DNA of 64,000 bases from Hyunsoonleella flava. GTDB taxonomy: Bacteria > Bacteroidota > Bacteroidia > Flavobacteriales > Flavobacteriaceae. Within the stretch, counting starts at the first letter, position 1, and each line of letters begins with the position of its first letter. The translations under genes and the position numbers were made by a program. This document shows, one piece after another, positions 17,731-27,689 of this stretch. The DNA lies in contig NZ_SIRT01000005.1 in NCBI RefSeq assembly GCF_004310325.1, positions 62,001 to 126,000 on the forward strand, given 5' to 3'. The notes below the pieces were generated by a model. The model was not told the DNA's origin, ran no database searches, and saw only the letters and a program-made list of their open reading frames with translations.

Positions 17731-18648
17731 ATGGCTATGTTAAAAGTACAAAACCTTTCATTTAAATACGAAAAAGATGCAGTTTTAGAGCATATTTCTT
17801 TTGAAGCAAAACAAGGGGAACATGTTGCTATCATTGGCGAAAGTGGATCAGGAAAAAGTACACTTTTAAAGCTGCTTTATGGCGAATATGATCTAGATGA
17901 AGGTCGAATTTTTTGGAAAGACCAAGAGATTTTAGGGCCAAAATTTAATTTGGTTGTTGGCTATGATTTTATGAAGTACGTAGCTCAGGAGTTCGATTTG
18001 ATGCCTTATACTTCTGTTGAAGAGAATATTTCAAAACACTTATCCAGATTTTTTCCTAAGGAAGCGCAACAGCGTGTAAACGACCTTATACAGGTGGTAG
18101 AGCTTGAAGCCTTTGCTCAAACAAAAGTTAAGAAACTAAGTGGCGGACAAAAACAACGTGTTGCCTTAGCTAGAGCTTTAGCTAAACAACCAGAAATACT
18201 GTTATTGGATGAACCTTTTAGTCATATCGATAATTTTAAAAAGCAAAGTTTAAGACGTAAGGTTTTCAGGTATTTAAAAGAACATAATATCACCTGTATT
18301 GTTGCAACCCATTCAAAAGAAGATGTGCTTGGGTTTGCTGATAGGATGTTAGTATTGCATAACCATACCATTTTAGCTAACAAGCCTCCTAAGGATCTGT
18401 TTGAAACTCCTGAATCCCATCTAATCGCTGCTTTTTTCGGGGAGTTCAACATCATTGATAATAATATTGTCTATGCGCACCAACTTAAAGTTGTAGCTGA
18501 ATCCAAAATACAAGCAACTGTTAAAGCTTCCTATTATAAATGCAGATTTTATTTGATTGAAGCCATTTTAAATGGAGAGTCTGTTTTTTTTGAACATAAC
18601 ACATCGTTAAAAAAAGAAGCGACTATCTACCTTGAAGTTGAAAAATAA
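17731..18648 (+). CDS. ABC transporter ATP-binding protein
   Basis: Nucleotide-binding subunit. Walker A is GESGSGKST (about residues 36-44), the signature LSGGQKQRVALARAL and Walker B EILLLDEPFSHID, followed by the H-loop VATHSKED. After the ATPase core (about 1-220) a C-terminal regulatory-like beta domain of 85 residues follows (KVVAESKIQATVKASYYKCR), as in MalK/PotA-type importers. I chose the ATG at 17731 (a second is at 17737), because the upstream extension would be read through the previous terminator. TACTTTTG (17721-17728) ends 2 nt before it. No permease is adjacent, so the substrate is unknown. Confidence 0.85.
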   Translation: MAMLKVQNLSFKYEKDAVLEHISFEAKQGEHVAIIGESGSGKSTLLKLLYGEYDLDEGRIFWKDQEILGPKFNLVVGYDFMKYVAQEFDLMPYTSVEENISKHLSRFFPKEAQQRVNDLIQVVELEAFAQTKVKKLSGGQKQRVALARALAKQPEILLLDEPFSHIDNFKKQSLRRKVFRYLKEHNITCIVATHSKEDVLGFADRMLVLHNHTILANKPPKDLFETPESHLIAAFFGEFNIIDNNIVYAHQLKVVAESKIQATVKASYYKCRFYLIEAILNGESVFFEHNTSLKKEATIYLEVEK

Positions 18649-18649
18649 T

Positions 18650-20902
18650 TTATCTGTCAAATTTCTTTAACAGGGCTGGCAAATAAAAAATATCAGTAAT
18701 TAACGCAATAGCGACCGTAATGGCGCACAAAGCTCCAAAATCCCTAACCGATGGTGTGGCACTTGACGCTATAATTAAAAACCCACCAACCAAGGCTATT
18801 GTGGTTGATAACAGTGCGCTACCTGTATAGTGCATCGCATTATTCATACGTTCTTCGGCTGTACCTTGTACTCTTTTACTTTTTCGGTATTTATGTACCA
18901 AATGGATGGTATCATCCATAGCGATTCCCAACATTATGGGCGTAATCATAGCCGTAGAAACATCCAAAGGAATATCTAATAAACTCATAAAAATAGCAAG
19001 AATTGCCAATGGCAAAACATTAGGAATCAACACCAAAATAGTCGTTCTTAAACTTTTAATAAAAAACCAAAGACACAAAAAGGCAACAAAAAATGCTGCG
19101 AAAAAAGACTTGAATTGCGTTTCCAAAATAAAGCTATTCAATTGAGCAAAAACCACAGCAAATCCATTGATTTGCAAATTATAATCTTCGATTTTAAATG
19201 AACTTCTAAAGTCATTCTCTATATCGACCAATAGTTTTTCTAATTGCGATGTTTTTACATCTCTAAGGCTAATTGTAATTCCTGCTGAACTTAAATCATC
19301 AGCAAATAACTTAAAGAAACTGTTGTCGGCATTCTCAACAGAGGCCAATGTACTTCTTACTTTTTCTTCTGAAATGTTTGGTTGGAATAATACTGGTGAA
19401 CGCTTTTCTAAAAATTTCTTAACATCAACCACAGATACTGGTGCGGTAATCAACGGGTTTTTCTCTAATTTATTTTGAAAAACTTCCAATCGTTCCATGG
19501 CTTCTTTGTTAAGAATACTTGTGCCATCTGCCATAGAAATATCTAGTTGCAACCTAGAGCTACCATCAAGTTGAGCCTCAACAATTCGTAAGTCTTGTTT
19601 TGCCTTTCCTTCTGCTAAAAGATCTAAAGAATCCGTGTCGGTTTTTACAAGAAAAACAGAATACAAACCATACAATAAAACAACGGTGAATCCAGCAATA
19701 ATTGCTGTCTTATATTGTGATGTTATACGGTTTATCCAATTAATAAATCTTGTCTGACTGAATGTTTTTAAGGATAAAATGGGTTTAGTAGTTTCAAAAC
19801 TTAAGTTCATAAAACTAAACCCGATAACCGTTATGACATAAACCAACAGAAAGCTTAGCACCAAACCAATACAAGTAAAAATACCCATATTTTTAAATGC
19901 GGGCAGTGGTGATAAGTACAGCGCAAAATAACCCACAAAAGTGGTAAGCGTTGTGTAAAAGCAAGGTGTGATGCTTTTGCGAACCGCTAATGCCAAAAGC
20001 TCTACTTTACTCAAGGTTGTATTTAGAAGTCCTTCTTTGTGATAGATATTTATAATATGTACTGCATCGCTTACGCTATACACCATTAAAATGGTAGGAA
20101 TCAGCATTGATATCATATTTAATGCATAACCTAAAGATGTAATAATACCAAATAATAGGGATACTGGAACAGCAACCGAGAGTAACGCTATAATTAAATA
20201 ACGCTTGCTGGGAAGCAAAAACAATAGCATTAAGGTAATGACTAAAACCGTAAGCACACCAAAGAGTAAACTCTCCTTGTATATCCCTTTACTGTAAGCT
20301 TCATTTAACACTGGTGGTCCTGTTAAAAAATAATCAGAATAATATTCTTCAATAGTGCTTCTTATGGTGGCCGCAATGATTTCCCGTTTTTCTTCGATCT
20401 GAGGTGTAGGGTTTAATTGAATGTAGAAAAACTGATGCTTAAAATCCTTTGAGAGCAGTTGAGAGGTGATGTTCGGTAGCTTAGACAATAAGTTTTTTAA
20501 TCCTTTTTCACTACGCTGTGTATTGTATAAGTCGTCAAAAACGATTTTTCCGTTATTGTAAATAGGGTATTTTGCTTTTGCTAAACTAAATGATGTCTTT
20601 ACAAAAGAAAGTCCTTCTATACTTTCATGAAGTTGTAGCAGTGTTTTTCTTTCAGTTTCTCCAATAGCATTTTCTACTGGGAACATAGTAATAAAAATTT
20701 CATCAGAGCCAAACTCCTCCTGAAAGTCTATATAGGCTTTGTAGCTGGGGTCGTCTTCCAAAAACCAGATGGTAAGAGAGTTGTCTATACTTAACTTATT
20801 TACGGTTTGGTAACCCGCAATCCCCATTAATATGGCCAATGCTACTATAATCGGAAGTCTAAACTTTATAATAGATTTTATGATACCTTCTAACCGCTTC
20901 AC
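18650..20902 (-). CDS. RND/MMPL-family exporter
   Basis: A 750-residue inner-membrane transporter with about 12 membrane segments in two similar halves. Each half is one helix, a large periplasmic loop, then five or six helices. The proton-relay Asp residues typical of RND proteins are in VYSVSDAVHIINIYH and LGIAMDDTIHLVHKYRKSKR. It resembles the stand-alone MMPL/SSD group that moves lipids or hopanoid-like molecules; the substrate is unknown. It converges with the ABC gene, the two stops being 1 bp apart. Confidence 0.88.
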   Translation of the reverse strand: MKRLEGIIKSIIKFRLPIIVALAILMGIAGYQTVNKLSIDNSLTIWFLEDDPSYKAYIDFQEEFGSDEIFITMFPVENAIGETERKTLLQLHESIEGLSFVKTSFSLAKAKYPIYNNGKIVFDDLYNTQRSEKGLKNLLSKLPNITSQLLSKDFKHQFFYIQLNPTPQIEEKREIIAATIRSTIEEYYSDYFLTGPPVLNEAYSKGIYKESLLFGVLTVLVITLMLLFLLPSKRYLIIALLSVAVPVSLLFGIITSLGYALNMISMLIPTILMVYSVSDAVHIINIYHKEGLLNTTLSKVELLALAVRKSITPCFYTTLTTFVGYFALYLSPLPAFKNMGIFTCIGLVLSFLLVYVITVIGFSFMNLSFETTKPILSLKTFSQTRFINWINRITSQYKTAIIAGFTVVLLYGLYSVFLVKTDTDSLDLLAEGKAKQDLRIVEAQLDGSSRLQLDISMADGTSILNKEAMERLEVFQNKLEKNPLITAPVSVVDVKKFLEKRSPVLFQPNISEEKVRSTLASVENADNSFFKLFADDLSSAGITISLRDVKTSQLEKLLVDIENDFRSSFKIEDYNLQINGFAVVFAQLNSFILETQFKSFFAAFFVAFLCLWFFIKSLRTTILVLIPNVLPLAILAIFMSLLDIPLDVSTAMITPIMLGIAMDDTIHLVHKYRKSKRVQGTAEERMNNAMHYTGSALLSTTIALVGGFLIIASSATPSVRDFGALCAITVAIALITDIFYLPALLKKFDR

Positions 20903-20934
20903 TTTTGTAATGGCATAAAATTTCTAAGCATGTA

Positions 20935-21384
20935 TCATTCTATTTTAAGAACTGCAAAGGTAAGGCTTCTAAACGTTATTTGGTCTCCAACCTTCTTAGA
21001 CAACAATAATTTTGCTATTGGTGTAGACGGAGAAATAGCATAAAACTTAACATTGCCCAATTCTATTTCTCCAGCACTAATAGCGATAAAATAATTAAGC
21101 TTTGAAGTATAAACTATACTACCTAAACCTACTGTATTTGAAGTTTTTTCAATATTAATTTTTGAGAGTGAGGCCTTTACCTTTTGAATTTCAGATAGTT
21201 GCTTTCCTGCCTTTTCACGTTCTAACTGCAACATAGCCCTCCCTGTTTCATGCTTATCTCCAGCTGAACTTTTGGTTTCAGAAAGTAAGGATTTCTGAAT
21301 ATCCTGAATGGTAGTTTGAATGGTTTGAAGGCGATTTTCAATAAATTCAAAACATTGGTTGTATAGGTCTTGTTTTACTTTCAT
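20935..21384 (-). CDS. GreA/GreB-like C-terminal domain protein with coiled coil
   Basis: 149 residues. The N-terminal half is a coiled coil (about 15-75: RLQTIQTTIQDIQKSLLSET, then LQLEREKAGKQLSEIQ). The C-terminal half resembles the GreA C-terminal domain (ISPSTPIAKLLLSKKVGDQI, near 118-137). Relatives have often been misnamed 3-oxoacyl-ACP synthase, for which there is no motif here. The role could be RNA-polymerase secondary-channel binding; this is inference. Its start overlaps the oxidoreductase stop by 4 bp, so translation is coupled. Confidence 0.7.
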   Translation of the reverse strand: MKVKQDLYNQCFEFIENRLQTIQTTIQDIQKSLLSETKSSAGDKHETGRAMLQLEREKAGKQLSEIQKVKASLSKINIEKTSNTVGLGSIVYTSKLNYFIAISAGEIELGNVKFYAISPSTPIAKLLLSKKVGDQITFRSLTFAVLKIE

Positions 21385-22496
21385 CCCGTTACATCAGCTA
21401 ATTCCTTCCCAACTAAACTGCCGATGGCTACTCCCATACCGCCTAGGCGTACGCCACAATACACATGGTTTGACAACTGTTTAACGATGGCTTCCTTTTT
21501 ATGGCCAACACCCATAATACCGCTCCAACGGTAATCCACCTCAAAAGTATCATTCGGCAAAATAATTGTTTTTAAAAGTGCATCTAATTGATTTTGAATA
21601 ATTTTGTTTTGTGCGAAATCTGTAGTTTCCTCTGCTTCAAAATCTAAATGTCTGCCACCTCCCAGTAAGATGCGGTTATCAATATTCCTAAAATAATAAT
21701 AGCCTTTGTCTAAATGAAATGTACCTTTAATGTGGAGGTTTTTAATAGGTGTTGTAATCAGTACCTGTGCTCTTGCAGGTTTTACATTTTCATTTAACAA
21801 TTGAGATGCAAATCCGTTTGTGGCGATGAATAATTTTGATGCTGAAAATTCAAATTGATTGGTTTTTATTTTTACCGAAAAGTTGTCTTCTGAAAACTCT
21901 TCAACCGTCACAGTGCTCAAAATTTTAATGCCTTTTGATTGTGCTAGTTCAAGAAGTGCCTCCATCATACTTCCAGTATCTATTTGTCCCTCAAATTGAT
22001 TGAAAATATAATCTTCATTTATGTCTTTAAAATTGAAAATATTGTCTTTAAAGCTGAAAACCTCATCCTTAAAAATAGGCTTTAGTAGCGCATTTATATA
22101 CTCTTTTTGCTCTACACACGAATCTAACAATTCTTTATCTGCTTCCAAAAACAATTCGTAACCGCCTAACTGTTGAAAATTGAGTAGTTTATCGCCAATG
22201 GTGGTTCTTAATAATTTTAAACCTTCCACGCGCCTTTTTATGAGGTTAAAAACCTCTTCCTCGGTGTGGGCATTCAAATCATCTAAGATTTCACTTAAAC
22301 TTCCAAAACAAGCAAATCCGGCATTTTTAGTGCTTGCACCTTGTGGTAACATGCCTTTTTCTAAGATGACGATTTTGGATTTTGGATAAAGTTCTCTTAA
22401 TTGTAGTGCACAATTAAGCCCCACAATACCACTTCCAACGATACAAAAATCGATGTTAGTGAGCCATGACTTTATTTCCCAATAGGACAATTGCAT
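21381..22496 (-). CDS. FAD-dependent oxidoreductase (DAO family)
   Basis: A 371-residue flavoprotein of the D-amino-acid/glycine oxidase fold. The dinucleotide motif FCIVGSGIVGLNCAL is at about 17-31, and the C-terminal FAD-contacting YCGVRLGGMGVAIGSLVG is near 345. Mid-chain PARAQVLIT and YRWSGIMGVG match amine-oxidising members. The substrate is not predictable. It heads an overlapping pair with the GreA-like gene. Confidence 0.85.
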   Translation of the reverse strand: MQLSYWEIKSWLTNIDFCIVGSGIVGLNCALQLRELYPKSKIVILEKGMLPQGASTKNAGFACFGSLSEILDDLNAHTEEEVFNLIKRRVEGLKLLRTTIGDKLLNFQQLGGYELFLEADKELLDSCVEQKEYINALLKPIFKDEVFSFKDNIFNFKDINEDYIFNQFEGQIDTGSMMEALLELAQSKGIKILSTVTVEEFSEDNFSVKIKTNQFEFSASKLFIATNGFASQLLNENVKPARAQVLITTPIKNLHIKGTFHLDKGYYYFRNIDNRILLGGGRHLDFEAEETTDFAQNKIIQNQLDALLKTIILPNDTFEVDYRWSGIMGVGHKKEAIVKQLSNHVYCGVRLGGMGVAIGSLVGKELADVTG

Positions 22497-22580
22497 GGTG
22501 CTAATTTAGGGTTTTAAATTAAAGTTGGGAATCGTGTTAGGGACTCAGTGGTGAAAGCCGGCAGATAGACAAATGCCATA

Positions 22581-22610
22581 AAAAACTCCGAAAGTAATTT
22601 CGGAGTTTTT
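22581..22610 (-). terminator. Rho-independent terminator of the acc cluster
   Basis: A 13-bp perfect stem AAAAACTCCGAAA-GTAA-TTTCGGAGTTTTT lies 6 bp past the accC stop; both strands have T/A tails. Confidence 0.9.
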
Positions 22611-22615
22611 TATGT

Positions 22616-23968
22616 TTAGTCTGATACAGGTTCTGGCATTTCAAAATCTTCCATAAACTTGGTGGTGTAATTCCCTGCCAAATAATCAGGATGATCCATA
22701 AGCGCCCTGTGGAATGGTATCGTAGTTTTTATACCTTCAATCACAAACTCGTCTAGCGCTCGCTTCATTTTATTGATAGCTTCTTCTCTAGTTTGTGCCG
22801 TGGTAATTAGTTTCGCAATCATCGAATCATAATTAGGCGGAATAGTATAGCCAGCATATACATGAGTATCCAAACGTACACCATGACCTCCTGGAGCGTG
22901 TAACGTTGTGATTTTTCCTGGAGACGGTCTAAACCCATTGTAAGGGTCTTCAGCATTGATACGGCATTCTATAGAATGTAACTTTGGATCGTAATTTTTG
23001 CCTGAAATTGGTACGCCAGCAGCCACTAAAATTTGCTCTCTAATTAAATCAAAATCAATTACTTGCTCTGTAATAGGATGCTCCACTTGAATACGGGTAT
23101 TCATTTCCATAAAGTAGAAATTACGGTGTTTATCTACCAAAAACTCTACTGTTCCTGCGCCTTCATAATTGATATATTCTGCAGCTTTTACAGCAGCAGC
23201 TCCCATTTTTTTACGTAATTGTGGCGTCATGAATGGTGAAGGCACCTCCTCAGTTAATTTTTGATGGCGACGCTGTACAGAACAATCCCTTTCGGATAGA
23301 TGGCATGCCTTTCCACGAGAATCTCCTACAACTTGAATTTCTATATGCCGAGGCTCTTCAATAAGCTTTTCCATATACATGTCGTCATTGCCAAAGGCCG
23401 CTTTGCTTTCTTGCCGCGCAGAATCCCATGCATCTTTAAGGTCTTCTTCTTTCCAAACACCACGCATACCTTTTCCTCCTCCACCAGCACTCGCTTTAAG
23501 CATAACTGGGTAACCTGCTTTTTTCGCTAGTTTTTTACACTCCGCAAAGGTCTCTATTACACCGTCACTCCCAGGAACACAAGGTACGCCTGCAGCTTTC
23601 ATTGTAGCTTTAGCGTTGGCTTTGTCTCCCATGCGCTCAATCATTTCTGCAGAAGCCCCTATGAATTTTATACCGTGCTCTTCACATATTTCTGAAAACT
23701 TAGCATTTTCAGATAAGAAACCATATCCTGGATGGATGGCGTCTGCGTTTGTGATTTCTGCTGCAGATATTACGTTTGACATTTTAAGGTATGACTCACT
23801 ACTTGATGGTGGACCAATGCAAACGGCTTCATCTGCAAACTTAACGTGCAAACTTTCGGCATCAGCAGTAGAATATACTGCAACCGTTTTTATTCCCATT
23901 TCCTTGCAGGTTCTAATTACGCGAAGCGCAATTTCCCCTCTATTGGCAATCAATATTTTTTTAAACAT
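22616..23968 (-). CDS. accC: Biotin carboxylase subunit of acetyl-CoA carboxylase
   Basis: Carboxylates the biotin on AccB using ATP and bicarbonate, the first step of fatty-acid synthesis. The N-terminus is [16 protein letters not shown], the ATP-grasp loop [13 protein letters not shown] and the catalytic region [15 protein letters not shown] chose the ATG at 23968; the longer frame adds 15 unlike residues. That gives 450 residues, the standard length. It is last in the fabH-accB-accC group. Confidence 0.97.
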   Translation of the reverse strand: MFKKILIANRGEIALRVIRTCKEMGIKTVAVYSTADAESLHVKFADEAVCIGPPSSSESYLKMSNVISAAEITNADAIHPGYGFLSENAKFSEICEEHGIKFIGASAEMIERMGDKANAKATMKAAGVPCVPGSDGVIETFAECKKLAKKAGYPVMLKASAGGGGKGMRGVWKEEDLKDAWDSARQESKAAFGNDDMYMEKLIEEPRHIEIQVVGDSRGKACHLSERDCSVQRRHQKLTEEVPSPFMTPQLRKKMGAAAVKAAEYINYEGAGTVEFLVDKHRNFYFMEMNTRIQVEHPITEQVIDFDLIREQILVAAGVPISGKNYDPKLHSIECRINAEDPYNGFRPSPGKITTLHAPGGHGVRLDTHVYAGYTIPPNYDSMIAKLITTAQTREEAINKMKRALDEFVIEGIKTTIPFHRALMDHPDYLAGNYTTKFMEDFEMPEPVSD

Positions 23969-23990
23969 AACGTCTTGAATTAAAAATTTC

Positions 23991-24046
23991 AAATTCCAAT
24001 CGCCAAATTCCAAATATTGGATTTTGAGATTTGCATATTGGAATTT
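23991..24046. repeat. Inverted repeat between accB and accC
   Basis: AAATTCCAAT (23991-24000) and its complement ATTGGAATTT (24037-24046) enclose further CCAAAT/ATTGG segments. It fills most of the short gap and could form an mRNA hairpin within the operon. Confidence 0.5.
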
Positions 24047-24054
24047 TTAATAGG

Positions 24055-24552
24055 TTATGATGGATCTACTAAAAATAATGGTTGATCGAATTCTACTGGA
24101 GAAGCATCGTCAACTAAAACCTTGACTATTTTTCCAGAAACTTCAGATTCTATCTCATTGAAAAGCTTCATGGCCTCAATTACACATAGCACATCGCCTT
24201 CGGTAATAGTTTGGCCAACCTCAACAAATAGAGGTTTATCTGGAGATGGTTTTCTGTAAAACGTTCCTATAATTGGGGATTTTATGGTAATATATTTTGA
24301 TGTATCATCAGCTGCCGCAGCTGGTGTTTCAGTTTTAGACGGTTCTGAAGCTGCTGGAGCAGGTGCTTCTGCGGCAGGTGCTGGTGCTTGTGCTATTTGC
24401 GGTGCAGCAACCGGTGTGTACTGAACAGCTGGTGCATCACTATCTGACCCTGTTCTAATGGTGATTTTCACATCATCCATTTCTAATTTAACCTCGCTTG
24501 CTCCAGATTTAGCAACAAACTTGATTAAGTTTTGAATCTCTTTTAAATCCAT
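24055..24552 (-). CDS. accB: Biotin carboxyl carrier protein of acetyl-CoA carboxylase
   Basis: A 165-residue carrier. The biotinylated Lys is in [12 protein letters not shown] (about residue 131). The N-terminal part is helical, then comes an Ala/Pro-rich flexible linker (about 45-80), then the biotinyl domain. It accepts carboxyl from AccC for transfer to acetyl-CoA. Confidence 0.97.
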   Translation of the reverse strand: MDLKEIQNLIKFVAKSGASEVKLEMDDVKITIRTGSDSDAPAVQYTPVAAPQIAQAPAPAAEAPAPAASEPSKTETPAAAADDTSKYITIKSPIIGTFYRKPSPDKPLFVEVGQTITEGDVLCVIEAMKLFNEIESEVSGKIVKVLVDDASPVEFDQPLFLVDPS

Positions 24553-24576
24553 AATTCAGCTATTGGTTTTTAATAG

Positions 24577-25578
24577 TTAGTCTTTTGAGTTATAGGCCCA
24601 TTTTAAATAAATAGCGCCCCAGTTAAATCCGCCGCCAAAGGCAGCAAATATTATATTATCGCCCTTTTTGAGCTGTGACTCATAATCATTTAGCAATAAT
24701 GGCAATGTAGCAGATGTTGTATTTCCATATTTGTGGATATTCATCATTACTTTTTCTTCTGCTAAGTCTATACGTTGTGCCGTAGCATCAATTATTCTTT
24801 TGTTCGCCTGATGTGCCGCTAACCAATCTACAGAATCCTTGTCAAGATTATTACGCTCCAAAACTTTCACGGTAGCATCAGCCATATTAAACACAGCATT
24901 TTTAAACACGGTTCTTCCTTCTTGGAAAGCATAATGGCCCCCATTATCCAAAGCCTCATGGGTTAACGGATGTACGGAACCGCCATAAGTGGCTTGTAAA
25001 AACTCGCGTCCTGTGCCATCACTTCTTAAATATTCATCTTTAAGACCAACATCTTCTGTAGTAGGCTCAAACAACACAGCTCCTGCGCCGTCTCCAAAAA
25101 TGATACAAGTAGCTCTGTCTTTGTAGTTTATTAGAGATGACATTTTATCGGCACCAATCAACAATACATTTTTATATCGTCCTGATTCTATAAATGACGA
25201 AGCGACAGACATACCATAAAGAAAACTAGAGCATGCCGCATCCATATCAAAAGAAAATGCATTTGTAGCACCAATCTTAGCTGCAGTATAAGCTGCTGTA
25301 GAAGCTGCTTTCATATCTGGAGTAGCAGTGGCAACTATTACTAATTCTATGTCTTTGGGATCAATATCTTTTTTTGCAATAAGGTCTTCTGCTGCTTTTA
25401 TAGCGAGGTAAGACGTTCCTTCCCCTTCCTTCTTTAGGATACGACGTTCTTTAATTCCAGTACGGGTCGTTATCCATTCATCATTAGTATCAACCATGGT
25501 TTCAAGAATTTGATTGGTTAACACATACTCTGGAACATAAGCTCCAACCGCGGTGATTGCTGCTGAGATTTTACTCAT
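24577..25578 (-). CDS. fabH: 3-oxoacyl-ACP synthase III
   Basis: Condenses a CoA-linked primer with malonyl-ACP to initiate fatty-acid synthesis. The catalytic triad is Cys116 (DMDAACSSF), His in WLAAHQANKRI and Asn in YGNTTSATLPL. 333 residues and N-terminus ISAAITAVGAYVPE are typical. Flavobacterial FabH usually takes branched primers; this is family knowledge, not shown here. Confidence 0.96.
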   Translation of the reverse strand: MSKISAAITAVGAYVPEYVLTNQILETMVDTNDEWITTRTGIKERRILKKEGEGTSYLAIKAAEDLIAKKDIDPKDIELVIVATATPDMKAASTAAYTAAKIGATNAFSFDMDAACSSFLYGMSVASSFIESGRYKNVLLIGADKMSSLINYKDRATCIIFGDGAGAVLFEPTTEDVGLKDEYLRSDGTGREFLQATYGGSVHPLTHEALDNGGHYAFQEGRTVFKNAVFNMADATVKVLERNNLDKDSVDWLAAHQANKRIIDATAQRIDLAEEKVMMNIHKYGNTTSATLPLLLNDYESQLKKGDNIIFAAFGGGFNWGAIYLKWAYNSKD

Positions 25579-25710
25579 ACTTAGTTATAAATTTGAACGA
25601 AAATCGCTCTAAAAGCATCAAAATTTGCCAATTTATGGTGAAAAATAGCAAATTTCGAAGAATTATAATGCAAATTAAGGCTTTTTTACCTTTTATAAAT
25701 ACATATCATA

Positions 25711-25740
25711 AAAAAAACGCCCACAAGTGAGCGTTTTAAT
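25711..25740 (-). terminator. Rho-independent terminator of rpmF
   Basis: On the minus strand AAAACGCTCAC-TTG-TGGGCG (one G-T pair) is followed by eight Ts, 20 nt after rpmF. It may separate yceD-rpmF from fabH-accBC. Confidence 0.75.
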
Positions 25741-25757
25741 ATATGCGTGCATAGTAC

Positions 25758-25958
25758 TTATGCTACGTTTTCTTCTTCTGTATTGTCTATAAGCACCTGA
25801 CCTCTGTAGTATAATTTCCCTTCATGCCAATGTGCTCTATGGTATAAATGAGCCTCTCCTGTTGTTGGACATGTAGCAATCTGTGGCGCAGTTGCTTTAT
25901 AATGTGTTCTTCTTTTATCTCTTCTTGTTTTAGAGATTTTTCTTTTAGGATGTGCCAT
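25758..25958 (-). CDS. rpmF: 50S ribosomal protein L32
   Basis: 66 residues with the basic N-terminus [20 protein letters not shown]. It has a single Cys rather than a CxxC pair, so it is the zinc-free form. It lies 8 bp after yceD, the usual coupling in bacteria. Confidence 0.97.
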   Translation of the reverse strand: MAHPKRKISKTRRDKRRTHYKATAPQIATCPTTGEAHLYHRAHWHEGKLYYRGQVLIDNTEEENVA

Positions 25959-25966
25959 TTTTTATG

Positions 25967-26503
25967 TTATTTATCCGTTAATAGTTTTTTTAATGTATTC
26001 CAACGCGGATCAATATCCTTGTCTTCCTTTTCTTTTTCTTCTTTTGGACTTAACTCTTCGAGTTTATCAAGTATTTCTGAATTTAATGTGCCATTTTCAA
26101 CTCCTGGATGTATGCGCTTTACCGGCACTGCTAGTACAATAAGCTCATAAATATATTGTTGCACATTTATTTCATGCTCTCCATGTGGTAAAATAAGAAT
26201 ATCAATGTTTTCATCATTATATTCCTGACCAAACTTTACTACCAAATCAAAATTATTTTCGATGTTTTGGTTGTAAGGTTCGTTAGTTACATCACAATTT
26301 ATATTTACGTATCCAGAAATTTCAAAATGTAATTCAAGTAAAGTGGACTTTTTGTTTAACGTAATATCAACTTTAACTTTTACATCATTGAAATCTTCAT
26401 ACTCAAAATAATCAAAGAACGTCTGGTCAATGTTATACTCAAAATCGTGATTTCCAACCTTTAACCCCACAAATGGGATAGCATATTCTTTCATTGGCTT
26501 CAT
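25967..26503 (-). CDS. YceD/DUF177 family protein
   Basis: An acidic 178-residue protein linked to 23S rRNA accumulation in bacteria and nearly always next to rpmF. Features are YEYEDFNDVKVKVDITLNKK and the acidic end SPKEEKEKEDKDIDPRW that typifies DUF177. Start choice is uncertain: a GTG at 26509, an ATG at 26503 or one at 26494; I use 26503. Confidence 0.88.
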   Translation of the reverse strand: MKPMKEYAIPFVGLKVGNHDFEYNIDQTFFDYFEYEDFNDVKVKVDITLNKKSTLLELHFEISGYVNINCDVTNEPYNQNIENNFDLVVKFGQEYNDENIDILILPHGEHEINVQQYIYELIVLAVPVKRIHPGVENGTLNSEILDKLEELSPKEEKEKEDKDIDPRWNTLKKLLTDK

Positions 26504-26566
26504 TATCACATCTATTTTGAGCCTGCAAATATATAAATTTTTTGGCTTAAGCCAACTTGGAAAATA

Positions 26567-27625
26567 TTATTTTTTTACGCCAACTTTTCTGGGTTGTCTT
26601 TTTAAAGGGTTTGCTGTAAGTTCCTCAAAATCACGTCTGTTCCTAAAAATTTTAATTGCAGTGAACAACGCCTCTTTAAACGATCCCTCATCCGCTACAC
26701 CTTTTCCGGCAATTTCATAGGCGGTGCCATGATCTGGCGAGGTTCTTACACGTGTTAAGCCTGCTGTAAAATTAACACCTTGTCCAAATGATAAGGTTTT
26801 AAAAGGTATCAGCCCCTGATCATGATAGGAAGCAATTATCGCATCAAAATTCTTGTAGTTATTTGATCCAAAAAAACTGTCAGCAGCATAAGGGCCATAG
26901 ACTAATTTTCCACTTTCTTTGATTTTTTTCAAAGTAGGGCGCATCACATCGTCATCTTCATTGCCGATAACACCATTATCGCCAGTATGTGGATTAATAC
27001 CCAAAACCGCAATCTTAGGCTTCACTATATTAAAGTCTTTTCTTAAAGTGTCATAAACCGTATCAATCTTATCCGTAATTAATTCTTCTGAAATATGTTC
27101 AGATACGTCTTTAACAGGTACATGGTCGGTAAGCAGTCCCACTTTCAATGTATCGGTAACCATAAACATCAGGCTTTTACCTCCTAATTCTTTCGCCAAA
27201 TAATCGGTATGTCCCGGAAATGTAAAAGCTTCAGATTGTATATTGTGTTTATTTATTGGTGCAGTTACCAGAACATCTATTTGCTCTTCTTTTAGAGCTT
27301 TGGTTGCGCTTTCGAGAGACTTCAACGCATACTCTCCAATTTTAATTTCTTCCTGCCCAAAATTAATACTTACTGGCTCTTTCCAGCAGTTCAATACGTT
27401 TACTTTTCCATGATTTATGTTCTGAATGTCATGAACACTATTAAAATCTACCGCTGAATTAAAGTGTTTCTTAAAAAAGTTCATCACTTTAACCGATGCA
27501 AAAATTACGGGTGTACATAGTTCAAGAATTCTTGAGTCCTCAAAGGTTTTCAAAATAATTTCACCACTGATTCCATTTAAATCTCCAACCGAAATCCCTA
27601 CTACAATATTTTCTTCGTTCTTCAT
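26567..27625 (-). CDS. pdxA: 4-hydroxythreonine-4-phosphate dehydrogenase
   Basis: NAD-dependent enzyme of the DXP-dependent pyridoxal-phosphate pathway. Metal-binding His residues are in FPGHTDYLA, GINPHTGDNG and ASYHDQGLIPFK. I chose the ATG at 27625 (MKNEENIVVGISVGD), since the longer frame runs 40 residues into the divergent ribE promoter. That gives 352 residues, normal for the family. Confidence 0.95.
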   Translation of the reverse strand: MKNEENIVVGISVGDLNGISGEIILKTFEDSRILELCTPVIFASVKVMNFFKKHFNSAVDFNSVHDIQNINHGKVNVLNCWKEPVSINFGQEEIKIGEYALKSLESATKALKEEQIDVLVTAPINKHNIQSEAFTFPGHTDYLAKELGGKSLMFMVTDTLKVGLLTDHVPVKDVSEHISEELITDKIDTVYDTLRKDFNIVKPKIAVLGINPHTGDNGVIGNEDDDVMRPTLKKIKESGKLVYGPYAADSFFGSNNYKNFDAIIASYHDQGLIPFKTLSFGQGVNFTAGLTRVRTSPDHGTAYEIAGKGVADEGSFKEALFTAIKIFRNRRDFEELTANPLKRQPRKVGVKK

Positions 27626-27647
27626 TAAGAATGCTAACTTTTGTTCG

Positions 27648-27668
27648 TAATTTTGAGCTACAAATTTA
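27648..27668. promoter_or_regulatory. Face-to-face promoter elements for pdxA and ribE
   Basis: TAATTTTG on the plus strand (27648-27655) lies 35 nt before ribE. TAAATTTG on the minus strand (27661-27668) lies 36 nt before pdxA. Both match TANNTTTG; no clear -33 element is seen for either. If both are used the transcripts begin almost back-to-front over one another. Confidence 0.45.
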
Positions 27669-27689
27669 ACCAAATAAACACATAATACT

